Shown: positions 46,656 to 57,618 of the stretch, one piece after another
Position numbering within the stretch: the first letter of the stretch is position 1
Layout: each line of letters begins with the position of its first letter
Assembly (NCBI RefSeq): GCF_018446385.1
Contig: NC_055996.1
Coordinates: forward strand, 124,779,750 to 124,843,749
From: Zingiber officinale
Lineage: Eukaryota > Streptophyta > Magnoliopsida > Zingiberales > Zingiberaceae
Direction of reading: 5' to 3'
DNA length: 64,000 nucleotides
The notes under the pieces: model-generated
What the model saw: only the letters and a program-made list of their open reading frames with translations
What the model was told of the DNA's origin: nothing
The model's database searches: none
Position numbers and translations under genes: made by a program

Positions 46656-48458
46656 TTAGTTCAATCTTCTTCTCTTAAATGAGTGAAGTGTGCCTCCATC
46701 AACGTCATAAGAACCAGATGTGCTGCTTCTACCTCTCCTCCTCCTGTTTGGAGATGATCCCACACTTTGAGGTTCTGCTGGGGCCTCAGAAGTAACAACA
46801 TCACCTTGAATCACAGCCATGGTGCTAGAAGCAGAGACCTGATCAGCAGACAATGCTACTTCAGCTAGAGGCCTGCTAGTGAGAGCTTCAGTAGTTGGAG
46901 GATCAACCGATGTAGAAGCACCATTTCCATCGTTGCGATTCAACCTTCCAACTACTCTCTCAAAGTCAGCTGCGATAGAAGTTAAGCGATCAGTGCCACG
47001 TTCATGCATAAATTGGTGCCAAAGATCAACACCATCTCTAAAAATAGAATCTGTCGTACTTCTGTTTGGGTTAGGCACATTGTTTGCAGGCTGTCCAAGG
47101 TCTCCAGCTATGGATCCACCTTCGGAATTCATATCCCTTTGCAATCTTCTTGCCCTGAGCCTAATTAAAGCTCTGCGTTGCACATTTTCATACAATTCTT
47201 GGAGATTTGGGTCTGCGTGTGATTCATACCTACTGCCAGTATGCAAATGCTGATCCAGAAAGCGTCTCCATGTTGCCGCAATTCCCTCACCCAGTCTCCT
47301 TGAAACAGGCCAAAATTGCTGCCTAAAGCTCTCTAATCTATTTCCACTTGGCCTTGGTGGTATTTTAAGAGCAGAATCTCCATCTTCCGCACATTTCTTC
47401 TCAGCACTTGATTGTGAACTCCCTCTACCATAAATAGGTGTGATATTTGATTCATTTACCTCTCCCTTGCATACAGGGCATTCCTTATGTTCTGAATGGA
47501 CATGCAGCCACTGATATAAACATGGCCAGCAAAATAAATGACCACATGATGTAACAACAGGTTCTCCAGCCATATCAAAACAGATATTGCACTCAAAGTT
47601 AGCAACATTTCTTCCTTTGTCTTCACCTTCCTCTTCTGAAGCATCTGCTGGAGTGTTTTCGGTCTTTACTTTATGTTTCCCATTGCATTCCGAAGGTCTT
47701 TGGGAGATGACTACATCAGGAACTGGCAGTTCAGTATTAGGTAATGACGGGGATCCAAAACTAAATCTCTCTCCGACCTGCAGAAGTGTAGACCGAAATC
47801 TTCTGTTTGGCCGTCGATGACTAGTGTCGAGGAACCTCCTGAAGCAAGAATCTGATGGCCGAAGAAGCTCAGGCTGCGACGACGTTCCACCTTCCACAGG
47901 CAGGAATTCACGAGTTGGAGAAGAAAGTGCTGGATAAAGGCTAAAGCTAGCTGTTTCATGTTCTTGTGAGCTTGTGGAGCCAGTAAAATATGGCGGCAAA
48001 TAAGCCACGGCAGCATATGGGAATGTCGGTGGTGATGTAGGATCATAAAGAGTTTGAGGGTTGACATCCTGAACTGAACGTTCTTCAGTGTCCTGTGCAG
48101 CGGGTAAGGAATGGAGAATCGGAGGAGAGTACGAGGCATCAGCTCCTTCAGGTTCAGGGGATAATCCAAACTGCCAATATCGCCCAAAAGAGGGGTAGTA
48201 GGGGGGGTCCGGAGTGCCATCACTATCCTCCGGAAGAGCAACCGGCAGCTCAGGGTTGTACTCCTCGTGGGAGGGAGAGTACGGAGGATGCGACTCCGAT
48301 GGTTCCACAGCGCCAGACATAGGAATCGAAGAACCCCTTTCCTCGACGGTGGTGGTAGGAGACGACCAGGGCAACGAGTTGAGTGAGAGATCAGACCCTA
48401 GATCGCGACTGCGAGAAGGCGGAGAACGAGGCAGACCCAAATAGAGGTTCAGATCCAT
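46656..48458 (-). CDS. RING-type E3 ubiquitin ligase, 600 residues
   Basis: Probable E3 ubiquitin ligase in a single coding exon. Start MDLNLYLGLP at 48458 is chosen because the upstream in-frame ATG (48521) reads through a poly-pyrimidine tract and TGCAG acceptor ending at 48463, the 3' end of a 5'UTR intron (donor GTGAGT at 48714). Residues 1-285 are Pro/Ser-rich and disordered-looking. Residues 290-330 are a C3HC4 RING: CNIC, then CGHLFCWPCLYQWL and ECPVC, the form seen in RMA/RNF5-type plant ligases. An acidic patch (SEEEGEDKG) precedes it. The C-terminal half has an Arg-rich segment (RRALIRLRARRLQR) and basic ends NRRRRGR and KRRRLN, candidate nuclear signals. No membrane anchor is visible, unlike RMA proteins. 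A named orthologue is not assigned. Confidence 0.9.
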   Translation of the reverse strand: MDLNLYLGLPRSPPSRSRDLGSDLSLNSLPWSSPTTTVEERGSSIPMSGAVEPSESHPPYSPSHEEYNPELPVALPEDSDGTPDPPYYPSFGRYWQFGLSPEPEGADASYSPPILHSLPAAQDTEERSVQDVNPQTLYDPTSPPTFPYAAVAYLPPYFTGSTSSQEHETASFSLYPALSSPTREFLPVEGGTSSQPELLRPSDSCFRRFLDTSHRRPNRRFRSTLLQVGERFSFGSPSLPNTELPVPDVVISQRPSECNGKHKVKTENTPADASEEEGEDKGRNVANFECNICFDMAGEPVVTSCGHLFCWPCLYQWLHVHSEHKECPVCKGEVNESNITPIYGRGSSQSSAEKKCAEDGDSALKIPPRPSGNRLESFRQQFWPVSRRLGEGIAATWRRFLDQHLHTGSRYESHADPNLQELYENVQRRALIRLRARRLQRDMNSEGGSIAGDLGQPANNVPNPNRSTTDSIFRDGVDLWHQFMHERGTDRLTSIAADFERVVGRLNRNDGNGASTSVDPPTTEALTSRPLAEVALSADQVSASSTMAVIQGDVVTSEAPAEPQSVGSSPNRRRRGRSSTSGSYDVDGGTLHSFKRRRLN

Positions 48459-48462
48459 CCTC

Positions 48463-48837
48463 CTGCAACCACCAAAAAAAAAAAAAAAACATCCCAGTAA
48501 AATCTGCGGCCAGCCAAACAAAAAAGTTCAAATCTTGGCCCTCCGGAACTAATCTAGGGTTAGGGTTCCACATTGGTCGACGATTCTATCCTAAAACGAA
48601 CGATCTGCACGTATTGCGTCAAGATCAAAACGCGAATCGAAGACAGATTTCCACGGCGAAGAAGAAAACGCGATCGCATAACATGAAAGCGAGCTTGGAT
48701 TAGGGAAGACTCACCAAGATTTGGGGGCGGAGCGGCGACGACTCGGTATTGGGGCATTGGGTTTTCCTTTTTCTTTCCTTTTCGGCCCCCCGCAGCAGCC
48801 ACGGAACGAGAAGAGTACCACCCATCCTCCCTTTATA
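48463..48837 (-). promoter_or_regulatory. RING gene TATA box, leader and 5'UTR intron
   Basis: The minus strand reads CCCTATAAAG at 48840-48831, a good TATA box. The leader exon probably starts near 48800 and ends at 48715. A 252-bp intron (48714-48463) has donor GTGAGT and an acceptor preceded by a T16 tract. The start codon lies five bases after the acceptor. Confidence 0.7.
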
Positions 48838-48840
48838 GGG

Positions 48841-50430
48841 AGTGACGACTCGGCGGAGTAGATGTGCCAGCTCATCTTTGAGCTACGCTGCACCGTCCGA
48901 TCAGATTCGAGATCTAACGGCCAACATCTTAGACACACCGCCAAAAATGGAATGGAACGGAGCGGAACCCAGTTGGCTGATATGATAATCTTGGTTACCT
49001 GTCAAAACGACACCCGTTCTTCTACATGCTTATTGATTTGACGACCGTTTGGGATCCCTTGCTTTGCCGAATAATCATGGAGGTATCGAAGAGGGCTGAA
49101 ACGCCAGAGCGATACGGGCAGTAATAATGGATTCTTCAAATCTAGAGAAGTGTAATTTGCGGAACTTCCCTAATTATGCTTTTCTAATAGGAGTGAATCT
49201 TCCATCTAATTATTATTATTTTTTAATTATTTTCAGTTGAACTGAATTGGAATGTGAGAGGGGCACTGAACATTGACTCTCAATTAACTCCCAAAATTTT
49301 CATGATTAGGTTCTTAATTTGTATTTTCCCTTCATAATTTGTACGTAAAAACAATGTATTAGTCTTATATGTCCAAATCATCCTACTCGTCCAATTGGCA
49401 ACGCTAAAGAGGTATTCAATGGAAGTCCTATGGATCAAATGTGCAACAGATAGATATTGTTGCACGACTCCAAGTTAATATCTCACAACGACGCATCACA
49501 TGGCAAATGGATTCCTTCAACACTATGGAGGCGTTGCATTTTCTTGCATTAATGGTGGAGTGCCTATCCATCTCACAACATTTTTGAGCAATCTTCTATG
49601 AACTGTCTTCCATAGGAAGATCTTTGATATGTTTGAAGATATTCTTATTGCTAAATCCTCTTCGGCAGTGGGTGTAGATTCATGTTGGGACTCTTGCATC
49701 ACATGCCAGAATTTGCATTAGTGAGGCATGCATTTGAGAAATGTGGAGGAAAATTAGTTCACTTTTGAACAACTAGAGAAACAATATTTTCAAGTGGTAG
49801 AGTTCAATCGGAATGTTTTGATGTATTTAGTAAAACATTTAAATTTAATTTGTATTTCTGATGTGCACGTCGAGCATACATGGCTTTAGCAATATGCACA
49901 TTCATTTCAAAAGGTTTGGTTGATTTTGACAAAGTTGAGTCAATTTGTGCTCAATGGATTGAAGATATGGAAATTAGAGTGTTGGAGCTTTGCAAAAGCT
50001 TATAAAACATCCCAAGGTAATTAAGGAGCAATGATCGATCATGGATGTGATTGTGATATCATGAGTTTGATAGCTCCAAGGCTTTGTATGAGATGTATTC
50101 CAAAGGCGAGGAGGAACAAATGACATGAATCAAGATCGAGAAGCTTGGTTCATCTAATGAATCACAGGTCTGATGCAAGGTAGGCTTTAGGGTGGCCTAG
50201 TACAAAATGAACCGGAGGAAGAGGAGGACTAGATGGCATACAACAAGTTTGGAGAATTTGGTAAATCAGATGAACTAGAGGCATGATGAGGCGGATTTTA
50301 AAGCGAGTAGCATCAATGAAATTGAAGACCTAGAAACATGAAAACATTAGAGATTACATGAGTGAAATGTAATTTTGTAGTCTGTCCTTTAGGGTAACAT
50401 CATCGAGGATGATTTGTTTAGTTAGGTAAT
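48841..50430. other. Upstream flank of the RING gene, unassigned
   Basis: 49500-50330 has moderate composition and looks like a decayed coding or element sequence, but all frames are broken and I recognise no motif. The remainder is ordinary AT-rich DNA. Confidence 0.35.
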
Positions 50431-51896
50431 GATAAACTATTGATGCAATTAGTCTCCAGAGTTTCGATCTTTGATAATGTACTTAAGTCCGGTCAATTTG
50501 ACAAGGCTGGATCTAAACAACACTTGATGTTTGGAATAAAGAAATCTAGTCAATACTAGATGACTAGCAAAGGAAAGTCTTAAAGGTTAGGCAGGTGAGA
50601 AGTCTACTATGTGGCTAGTCCTAACTGGAGGCTAGGAAAGGAGAAGTCCTAGCAAGTGAAACTAGATAATGGAAGCCCTAATGAGTGAAGCTAGGCTCTA
50701 GCGAGTGAAACTAGGTGTTAGAAATCCTACTGAGTGAAGTCAAGCAATAGAAGTCCTAGTGAATGAAGCTATGCTCTAGTGAGTGAAGTTAGGTGGTAGA
50801 AGTTATGGTGAGTAAAGCTAGACGGTAAAAGTCCTAGTGAGCGAAGCTAGGTAGTGAAAACCTCTAGGGGGAGATAACCCTAGGTAATGAGAAGTCTTGG
50901 AAGAATAAACTTCAAGCATGTATAATCGAATGCTTTTCGATCGACCATGTGCAGTCGACCAAATCAGCAAATCTTGAAAGTTACTAACACTGATTTACTT
51001 TAATATTTTATATCTATTGTGTTAACTTGGTGTTGTATGAAAGTCTTAGTTGATTAAACACTAAGCAAGACCAGAGAAAGTTTAAACAGGTAAGGAGGAT
51101 CAGATGTTTGGTAGGTAAGGTCAGGTAAGCAACTAAAGGAAAGACCCAATAAGAATGAGCCTCAATGGAGCTATAGGCGCTAGTCCAACTTAGATCCATT
51201 TTGAAAGTCTAAGTTGAGGCCAAGACTAGATCATGGTTTTGGTAAGACAGAATCTAACTCATAAATGTTATTATATTTCATACTATTATCTGTTATGCTA
51301 ACTCTGTGATGCAGGAAATCAAAATTTTGATTGGAGTTAGGGCATTCCATGCGCCACGAAGAGATCCAGATGTCCAGGTGACTAGAGAAGATCTAGGTGC
51401 TTGGAATGACCCGAATCTAGCTTCACATGTAGATGAGTTGGCACATGCTAAATGGCTATCCTACGTTAACTTCTAGGTGCTTGGGATTGGTCCAGGCACC
51501 CGAGAAGTGATAAAGGCAACTCAGATAAGGCTTCATCGAGGTGCAGCCACGTCAGTAGTCCAGGCACCCGGAAGGGACCCAAGCGCCAGGAGATGGATAA
51601 TCTTAGTGATGAAGGTGGATCGGATAAGCTTTAGTGGAGGCATCTGGGGGTGGTCCAGTCAACTGGAAAAGCCTATAAAAGCAACTTCGACCAGCAACTT
51701 TAGATCATCAATTCAGACAACATTTCTATGCGATTCCTTGACCGTTCAACTGCTCCAACTTCATACTACTGCTGTGCTGCAACGCTACTACACCCGACTA
51801 CTACGGACGAACCAACACAAACACACGAGTGCATTCAGATTTCGTCTAAGTATTGGGTAATAGTTTTGCTTAAAGTTAATTATTGCATAAAGAAAG
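50431..51896 (+). mobile_element. SIRE-like copia LTR fragment, left part
   Basis: Repeated CCTAGTGAGTGAAGCTAGG-type phrases (50640-50870) match the LTR at 20704-22513. Later text has gathering signs of an LTR end (TGCTCCAACTTC..., CGACTACTACGGACG). It is cut at 51896 by the 7.2 kb element and continues at 59142 (GGAGTAGGAGTTGTTACTG). Confidence 0.5.
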
Positions 51897-52951
51897 TGTA
51901 GGATCGAAAGTGCTAGGGGGGGTGAATAGTGCTCATGACTTTCACTTTTGTTTGTTTCAGAAAACTCAAAGTAAATGCACAACGGAAATAAGAGAGAGAC
52001 AAATAGAACAAAGACATCAAGGATTTACTTGGTTCGGAGCCTGTGGCTACTCCTACTCCAATGTTCACACGTGAGAGTACTTTCAATGGGAAATCACTAG
52101 TCAATCGAAATAAATACAAGTACAATGATTGATTACAAGTAATTTAAACTTTAAAGAATACCAACAACTTAAAAATATGGATCTTCAACGCGATAGTTGT
52201 CAGAGCAGCTTTTGAGCGTCGAGGAGGCATTTTCTGAGCAGCTCAAAGAAGCGAAAGTTGTTTGTTATGTTGTATCGAAGCTTCTGGTCGAGGCTACTTT
52301 TATAGGTTGTTCCGGGCACCCGGAACCCCTCCAGGCGCCTGGACCACGTGGCTTGGCCACTCCACGTGCGCCACATCAACTTACTGATAACTTTTGGGTT
52401 CTGGGCACCTAGACTGACTCCGGGCGCCTGGACCGGCTCAGGACGCTCGGACTAGTTCCGGGCCTCGGACCAATTATCTCCAGTCCTTATTCTCTACAAA
52501 ACAAAGTTAGTCCAGGTAAAAATAATATACATATAATATGAAATTATGACAACATCTCACTGTCCAGTTCTGACTTTGAGTTTCTTCAAAACTCTAGGTC
52601 GAACCGACGCCTACTGTTCCCTCTTGGAGGAACGCGTCCTCACCTACTCCTCTCAGGAGAGTTTATCTATTGCGCAGATCTGTCCTCCAGACCGACTGGA
52701 CTCTCTGTCTAGGGTTATCACCCCCTAGGGTTTTCCACCTGCCTAACTGCAGCTAGGACTTTCCACTACCTAGGGTTACCAACCCCTAGGGTTTTCCACC
52801 TGCCTAGAATTCACTAGGACTTTTGCCTAAGACAACTTAGGACTTTCTTGCAAACTCAACAAATCTTGTTAGATAACAAGACAATTTAACTTTGGACCCT
52901 TTGGCATAATCAAAACACAGGTTCGATCGTTGGATGCTTCCCACACCAACA
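51897..52951 (-). repeat. 3' LTR of the TR-GAG element
   Basis: 1,055 bp, minus-strand TGTTGGTGTGGGAAGC...CGATCCTACA. It includes repeated CTAGGGTTACCAACCCCTAGGG-like text (52700-52800) and CCGGGCACCCGGAA. It corresponds to the 5' LTR once the MITE there is removed (about 1,065 bp). Confidence 0.9.
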
Positions 52952-53179
52952 ATCTCCCCCTTTTTGATTATGGCAATACGGTTCAAAGTTAAGTAAAACA
53001 TAATAAGATAATTAAGGTATTTATGCATGAGCATAACTAAAATAATAAAAAATGTCCTTATGCTTTGCCTTTCATTTAAATTCTTAATTTTGACTTTTCT
53101 CTCCCCCTTTAACATAAATCGAAAATAATAAATAGAGAGAAGGTTGGTTTACACATAAAGATAAAAAAAATATTTATTC

Positions 53180-53800
53180 TATTTAAGCTCCCCCCTGAAG
53201 CGTAGCACTTAAAAAACTTAGCTAATTTTTAAGCGTTTGTAAATGAGTCAGAAAAAAAATCTTAGCTAAACTTAGCTTTTTAAAATAAGTGCTTTGAAAC
53301 ATATTTAGCTAATTTAGAAATGTTTTGAAAATACTTAGTTTTTTTTAAAAAAACTTAGCTAATTTTTAACTTTGAAAATAATTATTTTGTCAAGTACTTA
53401 GCTTTATAAAGGTTTTGACAAGGGCTTAGTTAAAAGTACTGAGCATAAAAAGGATTTTAATTAATGCTTAGTTTAAAAAATTTGATAAAAACTAAGTTAA
53501 GTACTTAACTAAAATTTTTTTTTCTTAGCTTAAAAATAATTTTACTTAAATACTTAGCTTTTAAAAGTAATTTTTGCTTAAACACTTAACTTTTAAAAGT
53601 AATTTTGATTAAACACTAAGCTTTTAAAAATAATTTTACTTAAACACTTAGCTTTTAAAAATAATTTCTTGTAAAAATACTTAGTTAAGTAAATATTTTT
53701 TTTAAAAGAGAAACTTTATCAAGTACTTATCTTTATCAAAGCTTAGTTTCTATCTTTTCAAAAATAATTTATTTTTTTGAACTTCCTCTTTTAGAAAAGT
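53180..53800. repeat. AT-rich CTTAGCT repeats in the TR-GAG interior
   Basis: About 25 irregular copies of (A/C)TTAGCTTTTAAAA(G/A)TAATTTT, spaced 25-40 bp, occupy the place where pol would be. There are no open frames. Confidence 0.7.
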
Positions 53801-54207
53801 TTATCTTTGAAAAGTAATGCTTTAATAAAAATTAATGTCTCAACCTTCCTTTCACTCCCCCTTAATTAATGCCAAAAATATATGAATATTTTTTATGGTA
53901 TCCTTGAGTCCAAGAATATAAAATAAACATAAAGGTTATTTATTTTTCTAATTTTCTATCTCATCCCTTCTAGGTTATCAAGCATGTTTAGTTTATGAGT
54001 TTGTGTAAGATGGAGTTACGTTAATCTTGAAGATGATTTTATCTATAATTTTGAAAAATATTTATGATATTTCAAATATAATTTAAGTTTAATTTGGATT
54101 TTTTTAAAAAAAAAAAATTGAATTTGAGAGTTTAAAATATATGTGTGAGTTTTGAATGACTTTGAATTTCAAATTTGGGAATATAAGTTTGGATTTTGAA
54201 TAAGTTC

Positions 54208-55029
54208 TGATCCTGTCCGAGTGCTGAGTCGACAGACCCTGGGGACGTGGCACGCTCTGCTGTCTCCGACTGGTGGCGTAGCTTCTCCGGCGAACTTGCA
54301 AAGAGACCGAGCCGGGAGGGGTTTCCCGGCGACGGCCCTCCGACGCTCAAGTCAGGCAACGAGAGAGACAGCGTAATGTGGCTACAGTAAAGAGTTGTGC
54401 AAACCTTCGTCGACGTCTGGGGGTCCTTATATAGGACCCCGGGGAGGCGCGGACACGCTTCTTTATGCGTGCACGCTTCCCCAAGCATACCTTAGCAAGC
54501 CTCTGTCAGAAAAGTACCTCTGGCGTCATTCCGCAACTGTCCGAGCATATCCCGGATGTGACGGTGGAAGCTTTCACCATATGATTCTGTGTACGGCTCG
54601 GCCGCCAATTCTGCTGCTTGTCGGTGGCAGGTGTCTCGAGGATGATGTTATCCCCTGTCTCCGTTGTCCTCTTGCGTTCCCTGTCTGTTCTAGGGCCGAG
54701 CGGATCGGCCGCTCGATAGGCATATCACTTCTGCATCGGTCATATACTCGGATGAGATTGCTCCTGCCTGCGTTGCCTTGTGCACCGGCCGAACGGACAA
54801 CCCGCTCGACCCTTGAAACCTTTTTACCTTGAGCATCGGAAACCCGACCCCTAGCCGGGTTGTCTGTCATTCGGTTCGGGGGATTCACGGTCGGTCGACC
54901 TGCTGGTGCCCGGTCGGTAGGCCTGTTTCTTCCGGTCGGCCGGTCTCCGGGTTGATTCTCTTGATCTTTGACCTCCACGTGTCGTTGACCCTCCGCCGAT
55001 GAGGATCCCACATCCTTATCACCGGATCA
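54208..55029. mobile_element. GC-rich solo LTR inside the TR-GAG element
   Basis: Starts TGATCCTGTCCGAGTG and ends TATCACCGGATCA, with 6-bp inverted ends TGATCC/GGATCA. AGTTC is duplicated exactly at 54203-54207 and 55030-55034. GC-rich and gypsy-like (compare the TGATCCTGTCGGG end of the LARD LTR). Open frames at 54395-54832 (+) and 55011-54574 (-) are shadows within it. Confidence 0.85.
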
Positions 55030-55999
55030 AGTTCAAATTTCAAATTTTAAAATATAAGTATAAATTTAAAATTTAAGGATTAATTAGCATTTGGAAAGAA
55101 TTGAAATTATGAAGGTTATTTATAATTTGAAGATCAATTAGATTTTAAAGTTAATTAATATTTGAAAATTAGATTGTGAAAGTTAATTATAGTTTTGAAA
55201 TTAATTAAGCTTTTGAAATTAATTAGACTTTTGAAATTAATTAATTATAGTTTTGTAATTAATTATCATTTTGAAATTAATTAAACTTTTGAAATTAGTT
55301 AAACTACTTTATATTTTAAACCTAGGACCATCTCACCCTTTTCTAGATTTTCAATCAAGGAACCTTATAGGTTTTATGAGATGGTTAACTTTATCTTTGA
55401 TTTAGATTATCATCTAAGGATTGATTTATATTTGGGTTAGACTCAGGTTTCACAATCAGCCAATTAAATATTCATTTCAAAGATTGGCTTCCAGGTTGTG
55501 GTGAGGCACTAGGCCTTCTTGGGTATGAGATCCTTCACCACTTCTAGGCAAAGCCTTTCAAAGAAATTGGATATTTAATTTCTTTTTTGAAACCCCTAGG
55601 TCTAACTAGCCAAGTGTAAATCATTCCTAGGTCCTTATCTAGCCTAGTCTAAGCATGTACAATAAAGCAGTAAAAATAAGTATCAAACAAATTTATTTAT
55701 CGATAAAGATGGTCTTTCTATTGACTTATCCTGGATCATAGCTTCGATAGGGTCTATCAAGGTAATGTATCTGATCCTTGGGAATCCAATATTGACCAAG
55801 TCCAACTTGATTGACCAAGTTCGACTTGGGGACCCATTCTTGGACTATTTTTCTATTAGTTTTATTTACAAGTGATAAGTAAGACTTGTATTTTCGTTTA
55901 GCCTTAAATCCAAGTCTGGATCGGTTGTAAACAACTCTTTATTTTCCAAGAATCAGATCAAGATTCTTGGAGCCCAAGGTGAACCGTTCCAACGTGTCC

Positions 56000-57362
56000 T
56001 TAAGTTTTTTTAACTTGAGTTTTTAAATTAAAATTTTCTTCCTCAAGCTTTTGGACTTGAGTTGAACTTCCATTTTGAACTGGCTCATTCAAAGAATTTA
56101 GTTTAGTCTCATCCTTAAGGATTATTACCTCCTTTTGGAGTGACTTGACTTGGAGGTTAGATTTGGCTAACTTACGCATAAGATAATTAACTAAATTATG
56201 TAATTTGTCTAACTGAGAAGATCTTACAATGGGGTTAGACCCTTCAGAAACGGATACGGATTCGTGGCTTCGCTCGAACTTAGTTTCCGATTCGCTCTCG
56301 GTTTCTGATTCGTCAATTTGTTCTCGAGCTGTAAGCGTGAGCAAGCTCATCTGTTCGAGCTCTTCGTCGGAATCTTCGGAGGAAAACTCATCCCATGTCT
56401 CCTGTAGTGCTTTCTTCTTCTTTTGCTTCTTCGCTTCCTTTTGATTTGGACAGTTGGGTTTGATGTGCCCCTTCTTATTGCATCCATAGCAGGTTACCTC
56501 GGACTTTACTCTTGGACTTGATTGTATCGTCTTGTACTGAATTACCTTCTTGGTGAATCCTTTCTTCTTCTTGTAGAGCTTTCGTACTAGGTTGATGAGT
56601 TTGGCTGCTATCTCGTCGTCGTCGTCTTCTGAGTCTGGTTCTTCTTTGAACTTGGGTTCAGTTTTGTGCTTTATTTTTGCTTCCCAAGTTCTGCTCGTGC
56701 ATACAATCAAGGCAATAACTTTCTCGACTCTAGTATATTAGTCTGCTCATGTAACTCAAATTCAAAAAATAGTTCATATAATTAATTAACGACAAATCCT
56801 TAGATACTTTGTAGGCGTCTACCATTGATTCCCACAATGTATTCCTCGGAAAAGCGTTTAGTGCGTACCTTATTACGTCTCGATTCTCCACCTTTTGCCC
56901 GATTGCGTGGAGGTCATTGAGGAGGTCTTGGATGTGTGCGTGCAATTGACTTGTTGATTCACCATCCTGTAATTTTATATTATATAATTGATTCAAAATT
57001 AAATCTCTTTTACTTACCTTAGTATCGGAGGTCCCTTCATGTAGCTCAATTAGCTTCTCCCACAAGTCTTTGGCACTTGAGAATGGACCAACTCGGTTTA
57101 GCTCCTCCTTTGTTAAACCACATTGAAGAGTACACATTGCTTTGGCATTGGCCTCGACCTTCTTCATCAGACTTGCTTCCCAGTTCTCGCATGATACTGG
57201 TTTTCCTGTGTCGTTGAGTGGGAGTGAGATGTCGGTTTTGATGATCATCCACATCTCGAGTTGGGTTTGGATGTAGTATTTCATTCGGCCCTTCCAGTAG
57301 CCGAAGTCTTCGCCGGGGAAGAGAAGCGGGCGAGCTGTGCTATAGCCTTCTTGATGAGCCAT
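56000..57362 (-). pseudogene. gag of the TR-GAG element, frameshifted
   Basis: Structural capsid/nucleocapsid protein of a copia element. Frame 57362-56730 starts MAHQEGYSTARPLLFPGED and contains the UBN2-type gag core (YWKGRMKYYIQ, LWEKLIELHEGT, LQDGESTSQLHAHI, LNAFPRNTLWESMV). Near 56785-56710 the reading shifts frame. The second block (56710-56000) has an acidic stretch (EEPDSEDDDDE), the CCHC zinc knuckle CYGCNKKGHIKPNC (about 56497-56456), a Lys run and a coiled-coil-like end. Reading continues in pieces beyond 56000 (LILGK, YNRSRLGFKAK, VQEWVPKSN), as in SIRE-like gag. The frameshift means this copy probably makes no full gag. Confidence 0.85.
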
Positions 57363-57604
57363 AGAATCTCGCACACAAGAAAAAAACAGCAAAGATTCCA
57401 AGACTTGGTCTTGGATTAGTAGTGTGGGAACAAGAAAATAAAACTCGAGTGGTGGTTGCACCAACTTCGAGAAACAAAAAAAAACTCGATCGATAAAATA
57501 AATTGGAAGGCGACAATTTTTTCGATTCCGATTGACTCTGAAAAATTTAAAATTACCATGGAAAAATTACTTGAATGGTGGTTTCACCAATTCAAAACTA
57601 CCCC

Positions 57605-57616
57605 GCTCTGATACCA
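57605..57616 (-). other. tRNA-iMet primer-binding site
   Basis: The minus strand reads TGGTATCAGAGC exactly, two bases from the 5' LTR end at 57619, and fixes the element's direction. Confidence 0.9.
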
Positions 57617-57618
57617 AT

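Noticed and set aside
54395..55011. Two 145-codon open frames on opposite strands
   Set aside because: Both overlap within a solo LTR bounded by exact AGTTC duplications, with no domain recognisable.
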